Below are positions 44,772 to 53,330 of a stretch of 64,000 nucleotides of DNA, one piece after another. The notes beneath the pieces are model-generated. The model was not told the origin of the DNA. It worked only from the letters and a program-made list of their open reading frames with translations, and ran no database searches. The DNA is from an uncultured Clostridia bacterium (GTDB taxonomy: Bacteria > Bacillota > Clostridia > Christensenellales > Borkfalkiaceae). The translations under genes were made by a program, and so were the position numbers. The stretch covers positions 20,622 through 84,621 of the forward strand of contig CANPZV010000001.1 in the NCBI GenBank assembly GCA_947589285.1, given 5' to 3'. Numbering within the stretch: position 1 is the stretch's first letter; the number at the start of each line of letters is the position of its first letter.

Positions 44772-45245
44772 TCAATTTTCATCATTCGGGCGCATGGGAA
44801 CAGGTATCTGTATGATCTCCTTCCCGAGCCGCCTCGCATAGCACACTGCTTCGTAAGCTCCGCCATATGGGAAAATGACGCCGGAAACGACAACATCCGC
44901 CATTTTTACGATGAGTTTGTTTGTCTCCGCTATGGCGTACCGCGGCGGGACGCGTCTTTCCAATAAATAGACCGGATCATCAAAAAACCGCGGCGTCTTT
45001 TCATGCTCCCTCGGCATGTACGAGATCGCCCTCGTCATCGTGACCTGCAGCGACGCCCGCTTTGCTTCCCATACGATCTTTGCACACAGCCGGTCAAAAT
45101 TCCCCCGATCGCCGTTGATGAATCGTCTGACGCCCCTTTCGATCAGCTCCTCGACGACTTCTCTGATCTCTTCTTCGGCACCCGAATAATCCACGTCCCG
45201 ATGTCCGAAGAATGCACACACAATTTCTTTTTCTGCCATCGCCAT
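44772..45245 (-). CDS. SLOG-family protein (DUF1273/YpsA-like), 157 aa
   Basis: Rossmann-like SLOG fold. It has CAFFGHRDVDY at the N-terminus, then the FINGDRGNFDRLCAKIVWEAK segment (normally G.A.G.D...) and DVVVSGVIFPYGGAYEAVCYARRLGKEIIQI. SLOG proteins bind nucleotides or related ligands and occur in phage, plasmid and conflict loci; the ligand is not known here. Two ATGs are possible (45245 or 45239). The likely -10 lies so close that the mRNA may be leaderless, favouring 45239. It diverges from an Xre regulator, with palindromes between them. The last residues (MRPNDEN) are encoded by sequence shared with the end of tex. Confidence 0.82.
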   Translation of the reverse strand: MAMAEKEIVCAFFGHRDVDYSGAEEEIREVVEELIERGVRRFINGDRGNFDRLCAKIVWEAKRASLQVTMTRAISYMPREHEKTPRFFDDPVYLLERRVPPRYAIAETNKLIVKMADVVVSGVIFPYGGAYEAVCYARRLGKEIIQIPVPMRPNDEN

Positions 45246-45247
45246 TA

Positions 45248-45285
45248 GTTTAACACAACAAACGTTTGAAAGTCAAAGCGTTTGA
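45248..45285 (-). promoter_or_regulatory. Promoter with palindromic operator between the SLOG and Xre genes
   Basis: On the minus strand TTGACT (45276-45271), 17 bp, TTAAAC (45253-45248). Within the spacer lies the perfect palindrome CAAACGTTTG, and overlapping the -35 is TCAAAGCGTTTGA. Both share the AAACG/CGTTT half-site, so one dimeric regulator, most simply the neighbouring Xre protein, could bind twice and block this promoter. Confidence 0.55.
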
Positions 45286-45339
45286 CGCGTAAAACTAATC
45301 TTTTCTGCTCATAATTTATAATTGACAGCGGTGGCAGAG

Positions 45340-45573
45340 ATGACATTGACGAAAGCGATAGGGATCAGGATCACAAATTTATTGCAAGAGCGCGGGTGGA
45401 CGCAGTATCAGCTCGAAAAGCGCGGTGGAGTATCGCGGTCAACGGTCAACCTGATCGTGAACGGACATGTGCAGTCGGCAAAAGTTGATACGCTCTATCA
45501 GATCGTCGCAACATTCGGCATCAGTATGGCAGAATTTTTTGACGACCCGATCTTTGCAGAGGTCACCGATTGA
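45340..45573 (+). CDS. Xre/Cro-type small HTH regulator, 77 aa
   Basis: Single HTH_3 domain: AIGIRITNLLQERGWTQYQLEKRGGVSRSTVNLIVNGHVQSAKVDTLYQIVATFGISMAEFFDD. Starts at TTG 45322 and GTG 45331 are in frame. The ATG at 45340 was chosen by fit to family length, with GGTGG as a weak SD. It is transcribed away from the SLOG gene; TATAAT at 45317-45322 may be its -10. Likely a local repressor. Confidence 0.85.
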   Translation: MTLTKAIGIRITNLLQERGWTQYQLEKRGGVSRSTVNLIVNGHVQSAKVDTLYQIVATFGISMAEFFDDPIFAEVTD

Positions 45574-45597
45574 GGCAGTCTTTCAGAGATATCGATC

Positions 45598-45637
45598 GGC
45601 GGCGGGACGCGTTTGCGTCCCGCCGCCGTATTTTTTT
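45598..45637 (+). terminator. Rho-independent terminator
   Basis: A 13-bp GGCGGCGGGACGC stem with loop GTTT, then TATTTTTTT, after the Xre gene. Confidence 0.9.
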
Positions 45638-45638
45638 G

Positions 45639-46056
45639 AAAGAAAGACATTGCCCACCCCCTCCCCTACACCTCAAGTATAAGGGGGGGAACGCGTCATT
45701 CAGAGCGAAGCGAAGAAACCCGCGGTTTCCTCTTGTCGCCCCTACAGGGGCAGCGAGGAATAAGGTGACCCACCCCCCTACCCCCTCCCACGGAGGGGGT
45801 AAAAGGCTTCCCCCCGTGGGGTCGCAAAACGCAATTCTTGCGCATCAGCACAGTGTGCTGTGCGCTGCGTTTTGCGGTGAGTGAGCGCATTATCTCGCGC
45901 GAACGGTGACCGAATGCGGGTCTCTACCCGCATGAGACAGCTCCGCCGAAAGCGGTGATGAGGGGTGCTTCCAAATCAGAGTGCCCCTCATCCGTCACGG
46001 CGCGGCCGTGCCACCTTCCCCCCGATGGGGGGAAGGCTTGCCGCCCCGCTCTTCTT
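45639..46056. repeat. Repeat region with nested unit
   Basis: G/C repeats 'cccacccccctacccc'. Within one, an inserted AT-richer palindromic unit (tcgcaaaacgcaattcttgc ... gcgctgcgttttgcgg, about 45828-45885). The 'gatgaggggtgcttcc' unit follows at 45957. No gene. Confidence 0.7.
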
Positions 46057-48231
46057 TCAATTTTCATCATTCGGGCGGCGCATCGTGAGGGAGATGCGTC
46101 CCTTCTTTTCGTCCACGTCGAGGACCCAGACGGTGACGACGTCGCCGACGGACAGCACCTCCGACGGGTGACGGATAAAGCGGTCGCAGATCTTGGAGAT
46201 ATGCACAAGCCCGTCCTGATGTACGCCGATGTCCACAAACGCGCCGAAGTCGATGACATTGCGGACGGTCCCCTTGAGTTGCATGCCCTTTTTGAGGTCC
46301 TTGATGTCGAGGACGTCCGTCCGAAGCACGGGCTTGGGCAATTCGTCGCGGGGGTCGCGCCCCGGTTTCATGAGTTCGGTGACGACGTCGCGGAGGGTCG
46401 GGACGCCCACGCCGCAGGCGGCGGCCGCTCTCTCCTCCCCATAGGCGGAGACCCGCTCTTTCAGCCGTTCGAGCTGTTGCGCCTTGACCTCCGCCTTGGT
46501 GTAGCCGCAGATCGTGAGAAGTCTCTCCGCCGCGGCGTAACTTTCGGGGTGGACGGCGGTATTGTCGAGGACCTCCTCGCTCTCGGGCACGCGCAGAAAG
46601 CCCGCGCACTGCTCAAACGCCTTCGCGCCGAGGCCCTTGACTTTGAGGAGCTGTCTCCTCGAAGTGAACAGCCCGTTCTCCTCTCTGTATTTTACGATAT
46701 TGCCCGCCGTGCCGCTGTTCAGCCCCGACACCCGCGCAAGGAGGGGAGCGGAGGCCGTGTTGACGTCCACGCCGACGGCATTCACGCAGTCCTCCACGAC
46801 CCCGTCGAGGGCCTGCGACAGCCTCTTTTCGGGCATGTCGTGCTGATATTGCCCCACGCCGATGGACTTGGGGTCGATCTTGACGAGTTCGGCCAAGGGG
46901 TCCTGGAGCCGCCGCGCGATGGAGACCGCCGAGCGCAGATTGACGTCGTATTCGGGGAATTCCTCCGCCGCGAGTTTGGAGGCCGAATAGACGGACGCGC
47001 CCGCCTCGTTGACGATGACATAGCTCACGCCCGCGTCCCTCCCCAAAGAGGCGATGAGTTCCACCGTCATCTGCTCGGTCTCGCGGCTGGCCGTGCCGTT
47101 GCCGATGGCGATGTGGCGCACCTTGTCCTTCCTGATGAGGGCGGCAAGCGTCCTGATGCACTCCTGCTTCTGCCGTTCGCCGTGGGTGGGATAGACGACG
47201 GCGGTGTCAAGCACCTTCCCCGTGCCGTCCACGACGGCGACCTTACAGCCCATGCGGTAACCGGGGTCGAGGCCCATGGTCACGAAGCCCTTGACGGGCG
47301 GCTGCATGAGGAGGGGACGGAGGTTGAGGGCGAACTGCCCGATCGCGCCCTCGTTCGCCGCGTCGGTGAGGGCGTTCCTCACCTCCCGCTCGATGGCGGG
47401 GGCGATGAGGCGGTCGTAGGCGTCGGCCGTGCATGTGCGGACGAACATCGAGGAGGCGCACAGCGGCTTTTTGACCGTGCGGCGGGCGATGAGTTCCACC
47501 ACCATCTCGCGGTTGATCTCGATGTCCACTTTCAGGACTTCCTCCTTCTCGCCGCGGTTCATCGCGAGGACTTGATGCCCCGCGACCTTGGCGACGGGCG
47601 AATTGAAGTCATAATAGTTGCGGTATACGGTGTCCGCCTGATCCTTCTTCGTCGCAACGGAGGCAATGGCGGCGTATTTCATATAGAAGTCGCGCAAGAA
47701 CTTGCGGATCGAGGCGTCGTCGGAGATCTGCTCGGCGATGATGTCGCCCGCGCCCGCAAGGGCCTCCTCGGCCGTCAGGACCCCCTTTTCGGGATCGACG
47801 TACTTTGCCGCCTCCTCCAAGGGGACGGGGCAATCTTCCGCCTGCTCAAAGAGGACGGCGGCGAGCGGTTCCAGCCCCTTCTCCCTTGCGACCGTGGCGC
47901 GCGTTCTGCGCTTCTGTTTGAAGGGACGGTATAGGTCCTCGACCTCGGCAAGGGTGACCGCATTGAGGACCTGCTGTTCCAGCTCGGGCGTGAGCTGTCC
48001 GCGGTCTGCGACCGTCTTGATGACCTCGCTCTTCCTCGCCTCGAGGCCGCGCAGATAGTCGAGGCGGTCGGCGAGGGCGCGGATGGTCTGGTCGTCCATC
48101 GCGCCGTGCATCTCCTTGCGGTAGCGTGCGATGAAGGGGACGGTGTTCCCCTCGTCGAGAAGGGTGATGATGTTGTTTACATGCGTTTCGTCGAGAGAAA
48201 GCTCCCGCGCGATCTTTGTGATCTGTTCCAT
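46057..48231 (-). CDS. tex: Tex-family transcription accessory protein, 724 aa
   Basis: RNA-binding protein with the complete Tex plan: N-terminal helical domain (MEQITKIARELSLDETHVNNIITLLDEGNTVPFIARYRKE), YqgF-like RNase H fold (TMGLDPGYRMGCKVAVVDGTG, about residue 320), helix-hairpin-helix repeats (VSGLNSGTAGNIVKYREENG) and a C-terminal S1 domain (GTVRNVIDFGAFVDIGVHQDGLVHISKI). Tex affects transcription and RNA processing in many bacteria. SD AGGAGA before ATG 48231; the in-frame extension upstream is not needed. It ends MRRPNDEN. Confidence 0.95.
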   Translation of the reverse strand: MEQITKIARELSLDETHVNNIITLLDEGNTVPFIARYRKEMHGAMDDQTIRALADRLDYLRGLEARKSEVIKTVADRGQLTPELEQQVLNAVTLAEVEDLYRPFKQKRRTRATVAREKGLEPLAAVLFEQAEDCPVPLEEAAKYVDPEKGVLTAEEALAGAGDIIAEQISDDASIRKFLRDFYMKYAAIASVATKKDQADTVYRNYYDFNSPVAKVAGHQVLAMNRGEKEEVLKVDIEINREMVVELIARRTVKKPLCASSMFVRTCTADAYDRLIAPAIEREVRNALTDAANEGAIGQFALNLRPLLMQPPVKGFVTMGLDPGYRMGCKVAVVDGTGKVLDTAVVYPTHGERQKQECIRTLAALIRKDKVRHIAIGNGTASRETEQMTVELIASLGRDAGVSYVIVNEAGASVYSASKLAAEEFPEYDVNLRSAVSIARRLQDPLAELVKIDPKSIGVGQYQHDMPEKRLSQALDGVVEDCVNAVGVDVNTASAPLLARVSGLNSGTAGNIVKYREENGLFTSRRQLLKVKGLGAKAFEQCAGFLRVPESEEVLDNTAVHPESYAAAERLLTICGYTKAEVKAQQLERLKERVSAYGEERAAAACGVGVPTLRDVVTELMKPGRDPRDELPKPVLRTDVLDIKDLKKGMQLKGTVRNVIDFGAFVDIGVHQDGLVHISKICDRFIRHPSEVLSVGDVVTVWVLDVDEKKGRISLTMRRPNDEN

Positions 48232-48315
48232 GATTTCTCCTGTGTTCAAGATTATATCACAAACGGCGGCGCAGGGCAAGAACTTTTCCTCCCTCTCCTG
48301 CGCCTTTGAAGCGGC

Positions 48316-48352
48316 AAAAAAGCTCTCCGCCCTCACGGCGGGGAGCTTTTTT
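48316..48352. terminator. Bidirectional terminator between spoIIR and tex
   Basis: AAAAAAGCTC-tccgccctcacggcggg-GAGCTTTTTT, with T-runs on both strands. Confidence 0.88.
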
Positions 48353-48365
48353 GCGGTCCGTACCC

Positions 48366-48887
48366 TCACGCATAGAACTTTTTGATGATCTCCATGATCT
48401 TGCTCTTGTAGACGATGTTGCCGTTCCCCGCCGAAAAGCACAGGGGAGGATAGACGACGCACCACCAATTATCGCCCGCGCCCGTGCCAAGTTCGACGAT
48501 GAGCGCGTCGTACACGCCCGCCGCAAGCGTCTCGTTCTCATACACGCGGGTGGGGAATTCCTCCTGTCTGAGGCTCGCCCGCGCACCGTAGAGAAAGCCG
48601 TTCTCCCTGAGGACCCCGTCTGCGACTGCGGAAATAGACGGAAGGCGGGCCTTTACGGCCGCCATGGCCTCCGCCTTGGTCTCGCACTCCGCGACCGCGG
48701 GCGTGAGAAAGGCGACGACGGCGTCCCGCACCAGATATTTGACGGTCTGATCCTCCTCCGCATTGGAGTTGGCGCGGATGTGGACGCGGAGATATTCGGC
48801 ATTGTTCTCCCCCTTTGTCCCCATGCCGAGAAGGGCGACGCCGACCGTGACGAACAGCAACAGAATGACAACAACAATTTTTTTCAT
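48366..48887 (-). CDS. spoIIR: Stage II sporulation protein R, 173 aa
   Basis: Secreted forespore signal that triggers SpoIIGA to process pro-sigma-E. It has an N-terminal helix (MKKIVVVILLLFVTVGVALLG), then the SpoIIR signature LRVHIRANSNAEEDQTVKYLVRDAVVAFL, RASLRQEEFPTRVYENETLAAGVYDALIVELGTGAGDNWWCVVYPPLCF. The length is standard (about 170-220). It is a strong marker that the organism forms endospores. A 9-bp hairpin overlaps its ribosome-binding region. GTATA ... 15 bp ... GTCAATAAC upstream is only loosely like a sigma-F promoter. Confidence 0.94.
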   Translation of the reverse strand: MKKIVVVILLLFVTVGVALLGMGTKGENNAEYLRVHIRANSNAEEDQTVKYLVRDAVVAFLTPAVAECETKAEAMAAVKARLPSISAVADGVLRENGFLYGARASLRQEEFPTRVYENETLAAGVYDALIVELGTGAGDNWWCVVYPPLCFSAGNGNIVYKSKIMEIIKKFYA

Positions 48888-48890
48888 AAA

Positions 48891-48913
48891 AATAACCTCG
48901 CACAGAGGTTATT
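48891..48913 (-). promoter_or_regulatory. Hairpin covering the spoIIR ribosome-binding site
   Basis: On the minus strand AATAACCTC-TGTGC-GAGGTTATT forms a perfect 9-bp stem. Its 3' arm contains the GAGG SD, four bases before the ATG at 48887. It could limit translation of spoIIR. Confidence 0.55.
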
Positions 48914-49513
48914 GACACATGATAGAAGGTTTATACACTCATCGCACGCCGATCGAGCCGCATGCGCATTCTGTTCCGCGCTCATTTTGCCCCATGCGCT
49001 CATCCTGAACGCTGGGAAGGATCTCATAGCCCTGCGGACTCCGTTCATGAAATCTTTCGGGCTTTGCCCTCAGGAGGAGCCTGGCGGGACGGCGAGAGGA
49101 CATTGCTCATTCTGATGGAGCTTTGCGACTGAAGGATCCCCTCGGTCGATGACTTCGTTTGAGGGGATTCTTCGCGTCGCTCAGAATGAGCGGCGGCGGA
49201 TCAGAATGAGCGGCGGCGGCTCAGAATAAGCGGCGGCGGATCAGAATGAGCGGCGGCGGATCAGAATGAGCGGTTCCCTCTCGTCGCCCCTCTCAGGGGA
49301 GATGTCACGAACAGAGTGAGTGACAGAGGGGTTTCAAAACCCCTTTCCCCTCACTTTGTTCGGGGACTTCCCCTACAGGGGCAGCGAGAAGGCTCCTCCC
49401 AAGGAGGAGCTGTCACCGCAGGTGACTGAGGTGGGCATGATTCAAAAATGCAGAGTCCCACCCCCCTCTCCCCCCCCCATGGAGGGGCAAGGCCTACCCC
49501 GCAAAGGCCATTT
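48914..49513. repeat. Repeat-rich spacer
   Basis: Many 'ctcattctga...gaaggatcccc' units, the tandem array described separately, a 'cacgaacagagtgagtgaca' palindromic unit, 'ctcctcccaaggaggagctg' and a G/C unit at 49455-49500. No gene. Confidence 0.75.
49181..49273. repeat. 20-bp tandem repeat array, about 4.6 copies
   Basis: Unit TCAGAATGAGCGGCGGCGGA at 49181, 49201, 49221 (one base changed: AATAAG), 49241 and a partial copy at 49261. The unit is an expansion of the end of the dispersed 'tcagaatgagcg' repeat. Confidence 0.92.
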
Positions 49514-50617
<1,104 letters not shown>

Positions 50618-50670
50618 TTATTATTTTACCATATTCGCGCAAAAAATAAAAGCATTTTTCGGGAGGATAT

Positions 50671-50678
50671 GCTATAAT
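50671..50678 (+). promoter_or_regulatory. Extended -10 promoter of tRNA-Arg
   Basis: TGCTATAAT with the TG extension at 50670-50671 and TATAAT at 50673-50678. The -35 is weak. The tRNA starts 24 bases downstream. Confidence 0.6.
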
Positions 50679-50701
50679 GTTGATGTTGACGGAAAAACCG
50701 C

Positions 50702-50778
50702 GTACTCGTAGTGTAATTGGATAACATTACGGCCTCCGACGCCGTCGAGTCCGGGTTCGAACCCCGGCGGGTACACCA
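50702..50778 (+). tRNA. tRNA-Arg (anticodon CCG), CCA encoded
   Basis: Acceptor GTACTCG (50702-50708) pairs with CGGGTAC (50768-50774), followed by discriminator A and encoded CCA. The anticodon stem ACGGC/GCCGT holds the loop CTCCGAC, anticodon CCG (decodes CGG). The T arm is CCGGG-TTCGAAC-CCCGG. It marks the left edge of the accessory island, and the recombinase gene runs through it on the opposite strand. Confidence 0.95.
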
Positions 50779-52259
50779 TTTGATAACAAATCCGAACGCT
50801 CGATTTCCTCTAATGAGATGCGAATTGTTCCGTCCTTGTAGTTGCAAGTGATGAGAGCATAATCGTCGTAGAGGTAAATTGCGTTCACAAACGTATCTAT
50901 CAGGCGCTGTCTGCCTTCTTGGGTATTCAGATCGAGCGTTCGGAACCTTGTTATCCCGTACAAAATCTGCTCTTTCGTAAGGAAGGGCTTTTTTATTTGC
51001 TCTTGAATAAGTTCGAGTTCCAAAGTCTTTTTCTGTTCTTCCAAGTCGGAAAGACGCTTTTTCGTCGATTCGAGAATGATACCTTGCTGTATGGCGTTGA
51101 GCATATTCTCAATGCCGTTTTCTACCTTTTCAAGCTGTTCTTTCAGTTGTGGAATAGCCGTATCTTCCGAAAGTTGGAGCGCATAGAGCCTCTCCGAAAG
51201 TTCGTCCATAAGAGCGTCGTCCATAATTTTTTCCATTACGGCTTTTATGACTTCGTTTTCTATGTACTCTTTCTTGACGGTCTTTTTGTCGCAGTTGTGC
51301 TTCCGCTTTTGGTTGGCGCACTTGTAGTAACGGTGCGTTTTTGCCGTATGGCTCGTGCCGCACTCTCCGACCATCATCCCGCCGCACTTTCCGCAAAAGA
51401 GGTGTGTCGTAAGTAAATAGTCATCTTCCGCTTTATGCTTGGCGGGCGCTTTCCTGTTCATCTCCAAACGCCGCTGAACCTTATCGAAGATTTCTTGATC
51501 CACAATGGCAGGAACGCCGTTCGGGATAACAATATCTCTGAATTTGTATTCCCCGATATATTTTCGGTTGGAAAGGATACGGCGAACCGTGTTATAGGAG
51601 AGCGGTCGCTCGTACTCTTTGACTTCCCGCCGCGACTTTTTGAGTTTATAGGAAATTCTCGCGCCTCGGGCGTTGAGGTCGGTATAAATGCTCTTTATCA
51701 TCTCGCCGTCTGCAAACCGCTGGAACATTTCACGAACAAAGGGCGCTTTCTTTTCGTCTATCTGCAAATGCTGTGTTTCGTCCACATAATAGCCGAAAGG
51801 CGTTCCCGCACCGTTATTCATACATTTCAAGGCGTTCTCCGTCATTCCACGCAAGACTTTTTCGGACAAATCGACGGAGAAGTATTCTGCATAGCCTTCC
51901 AAAACCGATTCGAGCAAGATGCCCTCGGAGCCTTCCGCTATCGTTTCCCTTGCCGATACGACTTTTACACGGTTCTTTTTCAGAATTGTTTTGTAGTGTG
52001 CGCTGTCATATCGGTTACGAGCAAAACGGTCTAATTTCCAGACAATTACAAGGTCAAACACTTGCTTGTAACTGTCTTTTATCATCTTTTGGAAGTTCGG
52101 ACGATTATCCGTCTTGGCGGAAAGGGCGCGGTCTATATAGGTGTTTACGACCGTGAGTCCGCAACGGTTGGCATACTCCATACACTCACGGAGCTGTCCC
52201 TCGATGCTTTCCTCTCTTTGGTTGTCCGAGCTATACCTCGCGTAAATCACGGCTTTCAT
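50727..52259 (-). CDS. Large serine recombinase, 510 aa
   Basis: Resolvase domain with the nucleophile in VIYARYSSDNQREESIEGQ (about residues 5-23) and KLDRFARNRYDSA. The Recombinase domain follows (NGAGTPFGYYVDETQHLQIDEKKAPFVREMF). Then come a Cys zinc ribbon (LFCGKCGGMM...YYKCANQKRKHNC) and a coiled coil. Large serine recombinases insert and excise mobile elements at short att sites. The last 15-17 codons (ending VRTRTRRRRRP) are read from the antisense strand of tRNA-Arg, so the native C-terminus has been replaced or extended by the target. Its ATG overlaps the Xre stop codon (ATGA). Confidence 0.93.
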   Translation of the reverse strand: MKAVIYARYSSDNQREESIEGQLRECMEYANRCGLTVVNTYIDRALSAKTDNRPNFQKMIKDSYKQVFDLVIVWKLDRFARNRYDSAHYKTILKKNRVKVVSARETIAEGSEGILLESVLEGYAEYFSVDLSEKVLRGMTENALKCMNNGAGTPFGYYVDETQHLQIDEKKAPFVREMFQRFADGEMIKSIYTDLNARGARISYKLKKSRREVKEYERPLSYNTVRRILSNRKYIGEYKFRDIVIPNGVPAIVDQEIFDKVQRRLEMNRKAPAKHKAEDDYLLTTHLFCGKCGGMMVGECGTSHTAKTHRYYKCANQKRKHNCDKKTVKKEYIENEVIKAVMEKIMDDALMDELSERLYALQLSEDTAIPQLKEQLEKVENGIENMLNAIQQGIILESTKKRLSDLEEQKKTLELELIQEQIKKPFLTKEQILYGITRFRTLDLNTQEGRQRLIDTFVNAIYLYDDYALITCNYKDGTIRISLEEIERSDLLSNGVPAGVRTRTRRRRRP

Positions 52260-52621
52260 TTCTGTTCCTCCATAAGGCGCACAAGGGCTTCCTTTAACTT
52301 GGCATTAGCGGGAGAGTTCGGATCGAAACACATTTCGATGAAGTCCTGCATTTGCTTGTTGTCTTTCCAAAACTTCGGTTGGAAGTCGTATAACTTTCCT
52401 TGCGGCTTGTCCGTCCTGCCGAAGATATAGTCGAGCGATACGTCGAAGAAGTCGGCGTATTTCATCAAAATCTGATACGGCGGGAAAGACTGTCCGACCT
52501 CGTAGCGGAAGATCGCCGTCTGCTGAACGCCGAGAAGGGCGGCAAGTTTCCCCTGTGGCATCTTCATCCCTTCCCGAAGCTCTTTCATTCTTGTTGCTAC
52601 AATCGTTGGTTTTTCTTTCAT
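52256..52621 (-). CDS. Xre-family regulator of the island, 121 aa
   Basis: HTH_3 domain RMKELREGMKMPQGKLAALLGVQQTAIFRYEVGQSFPPYQILMKYADFFDVSLDYIFGRTD (residues about 11-70), then a short C-terminal helical segment. Co-transcribed with the recombinase (4-base overlap) from a consensus promoter, and divergent from the chaperone operon. It is the obvious candidate to control one or both directions. Confidence 0.9.
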   Translation of the reverse strand: MKEKPTIVATRMKELREGMKMPQGKLAALLGVQQTAIFRYEVGQSFPPYQILMKYADFFDVSLDYIFGRTDKPQGKLYDFQPKFWKDNKQMQDFIEMCFDPNSPANAKLKEALVRLMEEQK

Positions 52622-52650
52622 TGAATCCTCGTTTTCTAAAAGTCGTATTG

Positions 52651-52679
52651 ATTATATCATAAAAATAGAAACAAGTCAA
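52651..52679 (-). promoter_or_regulatory. Promoter of the Xre-recombinase operon
   Basis: TTGACT (52679-52674), 17 bp, TATAAT (52656-52651), minus strand. Confidence 0.88.
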
Positions 52680-52727
52680 GGCAATCTGACATATTTATAT
52701 CCTTTTTTTCGGAGAAAAGCGATAGAC

Positions 52728-52757
52728 TTGACAATGCCCCCTATTTTGTGCTATACT
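52728..52757 (+). promoter_or_regulatory. Promoter of the chaperone/AAA operon
   Basis: TTGACA (52728-52733), 18-bp spacer ending TGC (extended -10), TATACT (52752-52757). The -35 boxes of this and the opposing promoter are about 50 bp apart. Confidence 0.85.
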
Positions 52758-52762
52758 ACAAA

Positions 52763-52890
52763 TGCGTTATAATTTGTACACGGGATACTGCGGCATTTTG
52801 TATCCCTAATGTCCGTGTACGGATTATAACGCAATCACGGGATACTCTATGCGGGTGTCCTTGTCTAAACGGGGACACCCTTATTTTTTA
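52763..52890 (+). ncRNA. Structured leader RNA with intrinsic terminator before the chaperone operon
   Basis: A long hairpin begins a few bases after the expected start site. Outer stem TGCGTTATAAT (52763-52773) pairs perfectly with ATTATAACGCA (52823-52833), middle stem GTACACGG (52776-52783) with CCGTGTAC (52813-52820), and inner GATAC with GTATC around an 11-nt loop. An 11-nt direct repeat, CACGGGATACT, occurs in the hairpin (52779) and again after it (52836), so GTATCCC could pair with either copy. Then GGGTGTCC (52853-52860) pairs with GGACACCC (52873-52880), followed by TTATTTTTT: a classical terminator 26 bases before the first gene. It could be an attenuator, a ligand-sensing leader, or a short abundant RNA made by the locus. 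Confidence 0.8.
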
Positions 52891-52916
52891 GGAGTACCCC
52901 AAAGGAGAGCTACAAA

Positions 52917-53330
52917 ATGAAATTCAAAAAAGACCAACAAAAAAATGTAGTGACTCTAAGCACCATAGCCGAATTTGTGGTGGAAGAATATCGCTTTATG
53001 CGCACATACGCTTCCGCTGTCAATAAATTATTCCCCGAAGAGCAGAAACGCTATGCTTCGGCTTATACCTATCACGATGGCAAGGTTCGTGAGTTATTGG
53101 AAAAATTCAATCTGAAAGCTATATCTTTTAATGGACAGGATTATGATGAGGGCTTACCCGTAACCCCTCTGAATGCCGATGAATTTGAAGCCGCCGATCA
53201 GTTGGTCGTGGAGCAGACCTTTGAACCCGCAATCATAACGTCGGAAGGAAATATCATAAGACAAGGCACGGTCAGCCTTGCCCGCAAAGAGATTCACGAA
53301 GAAAAAAATACATCGGAGGATGAAGAATAA
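52917..53330 (+). CDS. GrpE-like nucleotide-exchange factor candidate, 137 aa
   Basis: An N-terminal helical half (residues 1-65, VVTLSTIAEFVVEEYRFMRTYASAVNKLF...VRELLEKFNLKAISFNGQDYDEG) precedes a C-terminal beta-like half, LVVEQTFEPAIITSEGNIIRQGTVSLAR. The latter has the GrpE head pattern (hydrophobic strand, then G-x-I/V-x-R-x-A/G-x-V). GrpE releases ADP from DnaK. The match is weak in sequence but fits the position directly before an Hsp70 gene. The acidic tail ends SEDEE. SD AAAGGAG; its TAA overlaps the next ATG by one base (TAATG). If not GrpE-like, it is an unknown small partner of the Hsp70. Confidence 0.6.
   Translation: MKFKKDQQKNVVTLSTIAEFVVEEYRFMRTYASAVNKLFPEEQKRYASAYTYHDGKVRELLEKFNLKAISFNGQDYDEGLPVTPLNADEFEAADQLVVEQTFEPAIITSEGNIIRQGTVSLARKEIHEEKNTSEDEE

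Noticed and set aside
49181..49273. Regular 20-bp repeats considered as a CRISPR array
   Set aside because: The units abut directly with no spacers, and no cas genes are present.
52763..52890. The leader hairpin considered as a retron msr/msd RNA
   Set aside because: No reverse transcriptase gene is in or near the operon.
52917..53330. First gene of the chaperone operon considered as an unrelated hypothetical protein
   Set aside because: Kept as GrpE-like at moderate confidence because the C-terminal pattern and the one-base overlap with an Hsp70 gene both point that way.
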